From assembly GCA_029718625.1 (NCBI GenBank), contig CM056379.1:70054670-70118669 (forward strand): DNA of 64,000 bases. Reading direction: 5' to 3'. Made by a program: the position numbers and the translations under genes. Source of the stretch: Synaphobranchus kaupii (Eukaryota; Chordata; Actinopteri; Anguilliformes; Synaphobranchidae). Of the stretch, positions 58,187 through 64,000 are shown one piece after another. The notes under the pieces are model-generated. The model was not told the origin of the DNA and ran no database searches. It worked only from the letters and a program-made list of their open reading frames with translations. Numbering within the stretch: position 1 is the first letter of the stretch; each line of letters begins with the position of its first letter.

Positions 58187-59155
58187 GTGCTAATGCCGTT
58201 GAAAAGTCTGACAGAAGGGATATTACAGAATTTGGAGTTCCTGTGCAATTTGAAGGCGCATCTGTCTCATTTGTCCGACTCGGAAAGTTCCGACATTATT
58301 AGAATCATTGAGACGCACCGGACTCTCTTTTCGGATGTTCCCACTCAAACTCACTTGATAGAGCATGACATTGATGTGGGTGATTCTCTCCCAATCAAAC
58401 AGCATCCCTATCATGTTAACCCAGTGAAACGCTCACAGTTAATGAAGGAGGTAGATTACATGCTGGGTAATGACATCGCTGAATCCAGTTTGAGTGGTTG
58501 GAGCTCCCCCTGTCTGCTGCTTAACAAACCTGATGGTACTTTTCGTTTCTGCACAGACTATAGGAAGGTGAATTCAGTCACGAAACCGGACTGCTATCAT
58601 CTTCCTAGAATGGACGATTGTGTGGATCGCGTAGGTTCTGCCGTTTTTGTTAGCAAATTCGACCTGCTTAAAGGTTGTTGGCAGGTTCCTCTTTCTGAGT
58701 GGGCAAAGGAGATCTCAGCCTTTGTTACGCCGGATACGTTTCTGCAGTACAAGGTTATGGCTTTCGGGATGAGAAACGCGCCCGCAACTTTCCAGAGGTT
58801 GGTGAATCTTGTTGTGTCTGGGTTGCCGGGTTGTGAAGCGTACTTAGATGACCTGGTGATTTACAGTGGGACGTGGTCCCAGCACATAAAGCAGATCGAG
58901 GCTCTTTTTGATCGCTTGTCTGCCGCTAATTTAACGGTGAATCTGGCGAAGTGCGAGTTCGGCCAGGCCACTGTCACCTATTTGGGGAAGGTTGTGGGAC
59001 GGGGGCAAGTACGACCGGTTGATGCTAAAGTGGAGGCTATTAATCAATTCCCGGTCCCTAAAACCAGATGCGAGCTGCGAAGATTCCTTGGCATGGTGGG
59101 GTACTATCGCAGCTTTTGCAGAAACTTCTCTGCAGTCTGCCTCTCCATTGACTGA
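58187..59155 (+). pseudogene. Gmr1-like reverse transcriptase
   Basis: A 322-residue frame with WSSPCLLLNKPDGTFRFC, TDYRKVNSV, SKFDLLKGCWQVPLS, FGMRNAPATFQRLV and the catalytic YLDDLVIYSG, then KCEFGQATVTYLG and LRRFLGMVGYYRSF. All RT blocks are present and in order. The frame shifts near 59120-59150 at the passage to RNase H. Confidence 0.9.
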
Positions 59156-59657
59156 CCTCCTCAGCACCAAGATTGTTTTTCGTTGGTCAGAGAATTGTCA
59201 GCATTCTTTTGAGTGCATAAAATCCCTGTTGGGTAGTACACCCGTTCTTTCAGCACCTGATTTTACACGCCCACTTAAGCTTGCCATGGACGCAAGCGAT
59301 TGTGGTGCTGGAGCCGTCCTCCTGCAGGAAGACGATCAAGGTATTGATCACCCCGTTTGCTACTTCTCGAAGAAGTTTAACTGACATCAGCGGTTATATT
59401 CCACTATCGAGAAGGAAGCACTCGCTCTGATTCTTGCGTTACAACACCTAGATGTGTATGTAGGCTCTGTTTTTCACCCCATCGTGGTGATGACCGACCA
59501 TAACCCGCTCGTTGCTCTTAATCACATGAGGAATAATAATCAGCGTCTCATGCGCTGGAGTTTATTCTTGCAGGGTTACGACCTGGATATTCAGCACATC
59601 CGTGAACGTGATAATGTCGTCGCTTTGTCAAGGACGTACGAATGTGACAATAAATAA
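59150..59657 (+). pseudogene. Gmr1-like RNase H
   Basis: Frame with LAMDASDCGAGAVLLQ (first Asp), a stop at about 59382, then STIEKEALALILALQ (Glu) and MTDHNPLVALNHM (Asp), and DNVVALSRTYE at the end. A stop codon and sequence change make it non-functional. Confidence 0.9.
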
Positions 59658-59742
59658 ATCATTATATTGATCGTATGACATAGCTAATTAGCTAATTGTT
59701 GCATTTCCGAGGGTGGGTAAACGTTACATTTATTTATTGTCT

Positions 59743-59754
59743 TAAGGGAGGGGG
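59743..59754 (+). promoter_or_regulatory. Polypurine tract, element B
   Basis: AAGGGAGGGGG directly before the 3' LTR. Confidence 0.75.
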
Positions 59755-60466
59755 TGTTACGTCCTTCTGTTTCGTCTTTCGTGCTTTGTGTTTGCTTGGC
59801 TCTGGGCTGCTGTGTTTGTTTGTGTCTCCCCTGACGTCATGGTTCTACATGGAGATCCTGGGAGCTGCGCTGGAGAGACGACGCACGCTGTTGCCTGGCA
59901 ACACTCTTCAGCCTACATGGAGACGTGGACGTCGCAATGCTTGAGAAGATGCCGTAACTGGGGACGCAGAGGACCGGTTAAAAGATGCAGGAGGATGAAT
60001 ACCCTGTCTCCGTCTGCATCACGAGAGTTCGAGCAACCCGATTTTCACGACGCTTCCTGTACACTGAGTCTTGAGCTAACTTTGTTAACCGACTACAGTA
60101 AATAGCCCGTGATTGGACTGAAAGCTGCTGAATACCACCGAAGCAGCGATACCGCTAGACCAGGGAGAGAAGACCCCTTCTGCCATCTGGACGTGGGTCT
60201 GATTTTTTTTTGAACACTTTCTGCCTGGTGAGAGCATGCAGCCTGTGTAGCCAATCTGTACATATTGTCAAACTGTTATATGTTTAGAGAATAGCTAAGT
60301 TAGTTCCTACCTATGTGTCTGTGTTATTAAACATTTCGGCTTTTAAATCACTTTGCGCTTGGCTGGGTTTATCTTTGAGATTGTGGTTTGCGTTCAAGTG
60401 GCTTAGTGTTACCTCCACTACTGTACACCTGGTTACTGCAACACAGGTGGATTTTGGGACGTAACA
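59755..60466 (+). repeat. Gmr1-like element B, 3' LTR
   Basis: Starts TGTTACGTCCTTCTG and ends GGGACGTAACA; the terminal TGTTACGTCC / GGGACGTAACA is a long inverted end. ATTAAA at about 60326 may be the poly(A) signal. Confidence 0.8.
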
Positions 60467-60496
60467 AATGACATGAGTGCTAGATGCTATAATGAC

Positions 60497-60549
60497 TCCT
60501 GCGCCGGGTGGGTTAGCGCCGCTTAGTGCCAGGTGTACAATAGGGCCCT
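60497..60549 (-). mobile_element. Terminus of the GGGCCC element family
   Basis: In reverse it reads TAGGGCCCTATTGTACACCT then GGCGCTAACCCACCCGGCGC, close to the left end at 172. Only this end is visible; element B lies directly to its left. Confidence 0.7.
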
Positions 60550-60824
60550 ATGACTCTAATTAGTGGAACGCATACGAATAGCCACGACCATAAAGTAACG
60601 TTAGGTTAGTTGAACTTCCATGGTTACTGAACTGCGTATGACTTGACTTGTTTTATTTTCAGAAAGATTTGTGTGGTAGTATGCAAAATATGTCATACTA
60701 ACTAGCGTTAGGTAACCGGAAGATACATGATTACCATAATTCTGTAATGGTGGCGTGACGTGCAAGGTAGGAGGGGCCAAACGCAGCAAGGGGGATTCAT
60801 TAAACACTAGGCCACTAGGACGGG

Positions 60825-62545
60825 AAACCCCGTAATTAAGGGAAGGAGACAAAACAGGGAACACACGTACCAAAGCTACTAACCAGCTCACTGTCACACA
60901 CCAATGAGTAGAAGTGCAAACGCCAGGTTTCTCAGTAAGAAAACCAAACAAGGCTAATGGAACAAAGAACTGCTACCCTGTACTTCTACGAGCTAAGTAA
61001 CTCAGTAAAAGCGTGAACGCCCGATCTCCCAGAACAGAGAAACATTTTACAGGTGAATAGAGCAGAGATCTGCGGTCCCATACCTCTACGAGCTAAGTAA
61101 CTAAAGAGCCAGCAATAATAAACGCCCTGCCTCGGTAAAGAGACGCATAAGAACAGGCGAGTAGCATAATGGCACAAATAAAACACACAGCCAACAAACC
61201 CTGCAAAATAATACGAGATAATGTAGTATATGAGGAGGCGAAAGGAACAGAGATCTAACGTTCCAAGGCTACGCTCAGACTCGCAGTCACACACAAACAT
61301 GTCCACAACATCGCCCAGTCTTCCCTATAGGAAGACATGTACCGAAGGACGAAATAGAACTACAGTTCCGAACAAAATCTCCAAAAAGTTCCATGTACGG
61401 AGACAGGTACCGAAAGGAACGAACAGGACAGGCTGCACCGCACATTTACCGGATAAAAGACTAACGTGAGATTAGTAGAAAATAAACGCCCTACTTCTCC
61501 GTAAAGAGGAACGTAACGAGGCGACAGGAACAGAGATCCAACGTTCCACGGCTACTTCCATAAGCTCGTAGTCACACACAGAAAACATAAAGGGGGTAAA
61601 CGCCCGATCTCCCAGGAGAGAAACATTTTACAGGCGAGCCGCCGGTAAACCCCCGTCCAATACCTTTACTAGCAAAATGACTAACACAAGCTTAGTAGAA
61701 AATACACGCCCTAGCCTCTCGGTAAAGGGGAATGTAACGAGGCGAAAGGAACAGTGACCTAATGTTCCAAGGCTACTTTCAGAGACTCGCAGTCACACAC
61801 AAACATGTCCACAACATCGCCCAGTCTTCCCTATAGGAAGACATGTACCGAATGATGAAACAGAACTACAATTCCGAACAAAATCGCCAAAAAGCTCCAT
61901 GTACAGAGACAGGTACCTGAAGGACAAACATTTACCAGCTAAAAGACTAACGCGAGCTTAATAGAAAATACACGCCCTGCCTCTCAGAATAAATAAAGCC
62001 CTACCTGTCAGTATGATAAAAACAGCCAGTCTCTTAGTAAGAAATGACTATACAAATACACCCACAAACAAACAAAGACTCCTCTCGCTTTCACAGAAGA
62101 AAGCAGACAGAGAGAGGAGGAAGAGACAGAAAAGGCAAAAGGGTCTAGGCAACGGAAGAAAGGAAAGACCAGGAAGCGGAGCCAGGGGGGAAAAGTCCTA
62201 ATATATCCACAAAGGCAAGTCCCGCATTACTCCAAATAAACACTCTGGAGCAAAAATGGTCTCCTAAAAAACCTAGACCTAATCGTACTGGCTAAGCAAT
62301 CAAAGGGCAAAATAATACGACACACAAAATAGGGCAAATAATGCCAGACAATACAAATTAATATCAAAGCCCAGAACGGAGGAAAACATGGGCTTAAATA
62401 GCTCCAGGGTAACCACGCACAGGTGTGATGCTGAGAGAAACTCTGCAATCAAGACGGGGCGGAGCAAACATCCACTAAAAGGGCAGCGCCCTCGTGTGGC
62501 TACCAAGGAACCCGACCGCAAGGGAAAAAGGACAGTGACACATTT
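60825..62545 (+). repeat. Array-bearing interspersed repeat, copy 2
   Basis: Same family and orientation as 51375-52195, but longer. Internal units recur irregularly, for example CAAACATGTCCACAACATCG at about 61296 and 61801 and TAACG..GAGGCGA words. It ends GGACAGTGACA. Confidence 0.75.
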
Positions 62546-62605
62546 TTTGTTATTTTGGTTCTGTACTCTAGCACTTTGAGTTTGAAAGGATACATTGACA
62601 ATGAG

Positions 62606-62650
62606 ATAGCCCCCGCCCCCGCCCCCGCCCCCCCCCCCCCCCCCCCCCCA
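62606..62650. repeat. (CCCCCG)n and poly-C run
   Basis: Three to four CCCCCG units followed by about 25 C. Confidence 0.95.
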
Positions 62651-62694
62651 TTTTCTGGCATCAAAAAATATTGGACAGTTTAACATAATGTTGA

Positions 62695-63025
62695 ATAATA
62701 TTTTTTATATTTGGTCGCATATCCTTTGCATGCCATGACTTCCTGATTCCTGATGTCTGTGACCCAACAATATCAAAAGACTCTTGATATCTTATTTTCT
62801 GGTACTCTTACAAGCGATACTATACCTTCTCTGCATTTGAATGGATCTCTATGGAAATTGGGGGTGGGACTAGATTTAGCTGTAACCTATGCTGGAACAG
62901 TATGGAATACATGGTTGGCGAAATGGCTGTAAGTCATCAAGGTCTGAGTTATCAAACGAGCCTCAAACCATCACTCTGCTGCCAGATATGCAGTAGATAT
63001 GGATTGATCACTTTAAGGCCCCAGG
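62695..63025 (+). repeat. Fold-back family arm, copy D (truncated)
   Basis: Starts ATATTTGGTCGCATATCC and ends just before the centre of symmetry (GATATGGATTGATCACTTTA). No second arm and no Tc1 terminus adjoin. Confidence 0.8.
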
Positions 63026-64000
63026 GAACAAACATTTGTTTGTTTTAATTTGTTAAAATGTATGTATGATATTAAACTTGAGTGTTATTAAGCATCCACC
63101 AAAGTTTGAATGAAAAAAAAAATATATATAAATATGATAAAACACTGCTCAAAAACATCTGAATTAGCTGATCAGACCTGTATTAGGACTGTCGGGACGT
63201 GGTCGTAATATTCTAATGAGCACACTTGATTGACATTCCTCTGTCCAAGAAGACACTCGGCATCACACAAAACAAAAATAAAAAATAGCGGGGAGAATTG
63301 GGGTTGTGCAACCATACGTATATGTACGAACCTACCGACTCTGAATTTAAGAGTGTAGAAATTCCACAACCAGATAAGCTGCGTTCTCTGGCTTCACAGG
63401 TGGTGACGGAATGGTGGGTTTCAAATACTAAGTTTCCATGTAATAATAAACCACATTTCTTAACTTTGTTATAACATTTGTTTCTTCCAAGAAAGACGTG
63501 GGTATTGCTACTAGTTAGCTAGCTAGTTGACATTGGGTAGCTCACATGTTGACTGCCATGGAATTGTTTGGTTGGTTACCCTAGCTCCGCTTCAGTTATG
63601 TGCGTTAAAAGAAATCAACTGCATTGTACCCAGCACCGGCGAGCACAGCGATGAGAAGGCAAATGTGACATTATTAGCTAACGATAGTGCTACACGCCCA
63701 ACGTTAGCCAAGATGCGCGTAACATTACTGAAAGTAGTAGCTAAATCCACAGGGCTAGCTAACACACTGGCCGTGTTCAAATAAGGCATTAATGCAGGAA
63801 CACATTCGTTTTGACAGATGCTGGTGGGAGGGACAAGCGACATCAGCCTTGTGATTGGTTTGGGATTAGTGACGTCACTATTCCCACTTATAGTACCCGC
63901 CCAACTTCAAATCAAATCAAATTTATTGTCACAAGTATAAAGATGAGTGAAATTCTTGAGTGCAGAACTCCGCAACAGTGCAGTAGCAACAGTACAATAT
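63026..64000. other. Stretch without a recognised gene
   Basis: An 85-codon frame at 63527-63784 has an equally long frame on the other strand and no known domain. ATCAAATCAAATTTATTGTC at 63911-63930 is a word common in fish interspersed repeats and may start another element that leaves the window. Confidence 0.5.

Larger units (their letters stand above)
55143..60466 (+). mobile_element. Gmr1-like Ty3/gypsy retrotransposon B, degenerate
   Basis: Gag, zinc knuckle, protease, integrase, RT and RNase H follow in this order, so integrase again precedes RT. A purine tract and a 712-bp 3' LTR end the element. At least six frame changes or stops are seen, and the 5' LTR is absent. Confidence 0.85.

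Noticed and set aside
63527..63843. Overlapping frames of about 85 codons on both strands
   Set aside because: Mirror frames over the same bases without domain or splice context.

Overview
This window reads as teleost fish nuclear DNA made almost entirely of nested transposable elements. The evidence is the mix of families: Tc1/mariner termini of the fish type, L2 and L1 LINEs, BEL/Pao, Ty3/gypsy elements with the Gmr1-type domain order, an ISL2EU DNA transposon, a Crypton-type tyrosine recombinase, hAT, piggyBac-like and PIF/Harbinger-like non-autonomous elements, and tRNA-derived SINE heads. I could not identify any host protein-coding gene, rRNA, true tRNA or CRISPR array. The species cannot be fixed from the sequence alone.

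Layout. 1-6.1 kb: a large non-autonomous element with GGGCCC termini encloses a hAT element (8-bp target duplication), which in turn holds a 5'-truncated L2 LINE. 6.1-9.6 kb: pieces of Tc1 elements, one arm of a fold-back family, a lone BEL LTR, a 600-bp repeat with a SINE head, and a RecQ-like helicase fragment. 9.7-21.2 kb: another fold-back arm split by a TAA-flanked element, then a decayed BEL/Pao retrotransposon (gag to 3' LTR) with three insertions inside it. 22.5-26.7 kb: two fold-back elements. One is split by a TTCA-flanked element that is itself split by a solo LTR with a 110-bp minisatellite; the other is a near-perfect 1.17-kb palindrome.

26.8-42.0 kb is a Russian doll. A full-length L1 LINE (minus strand, 17-bp target duplication) is split by a 10-kb Gmr1-like gypsy element (5-bp duplication). 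That element is split inside its integrase by a 5-kb ISL2EU transposon (AT duplication), whose two genes both look intact after splicing of one short intron each. The ISL2EU element carries a small hAT-like insertion at the stop codon of its nuclease gene.

42.0-51.2 kb holds the second 600-bp repeat copy and a Crypton-type recombinase gene, interrupted by a 1.17-kb TTAA-flanked element. That element carries a small reading frame resembling the P2X7 C-terminal-like proteins that are multicopy in fish. The whole recombinase locus lies between ~270-bp inverted repeats. 51.2-64 kb: two copies of a repeat with ~100-bp internal arrays, a TTAA-flanked element, a second, degenerate Gmr1-like element with a 712-bp 3' LTR, a GGGCCC terminus, and a last fold-back arm.

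How the genes work together: the only sets that look functional as units are the ISL2EU pair (THAP-DDE transposase plus SWIM-YqaJ nuclease) and the Gmr1-like gag-protease-integrase-RT-RNase H series. All other coding regions are broken. Boundaries were read by eye from target duplications and inverted termini.
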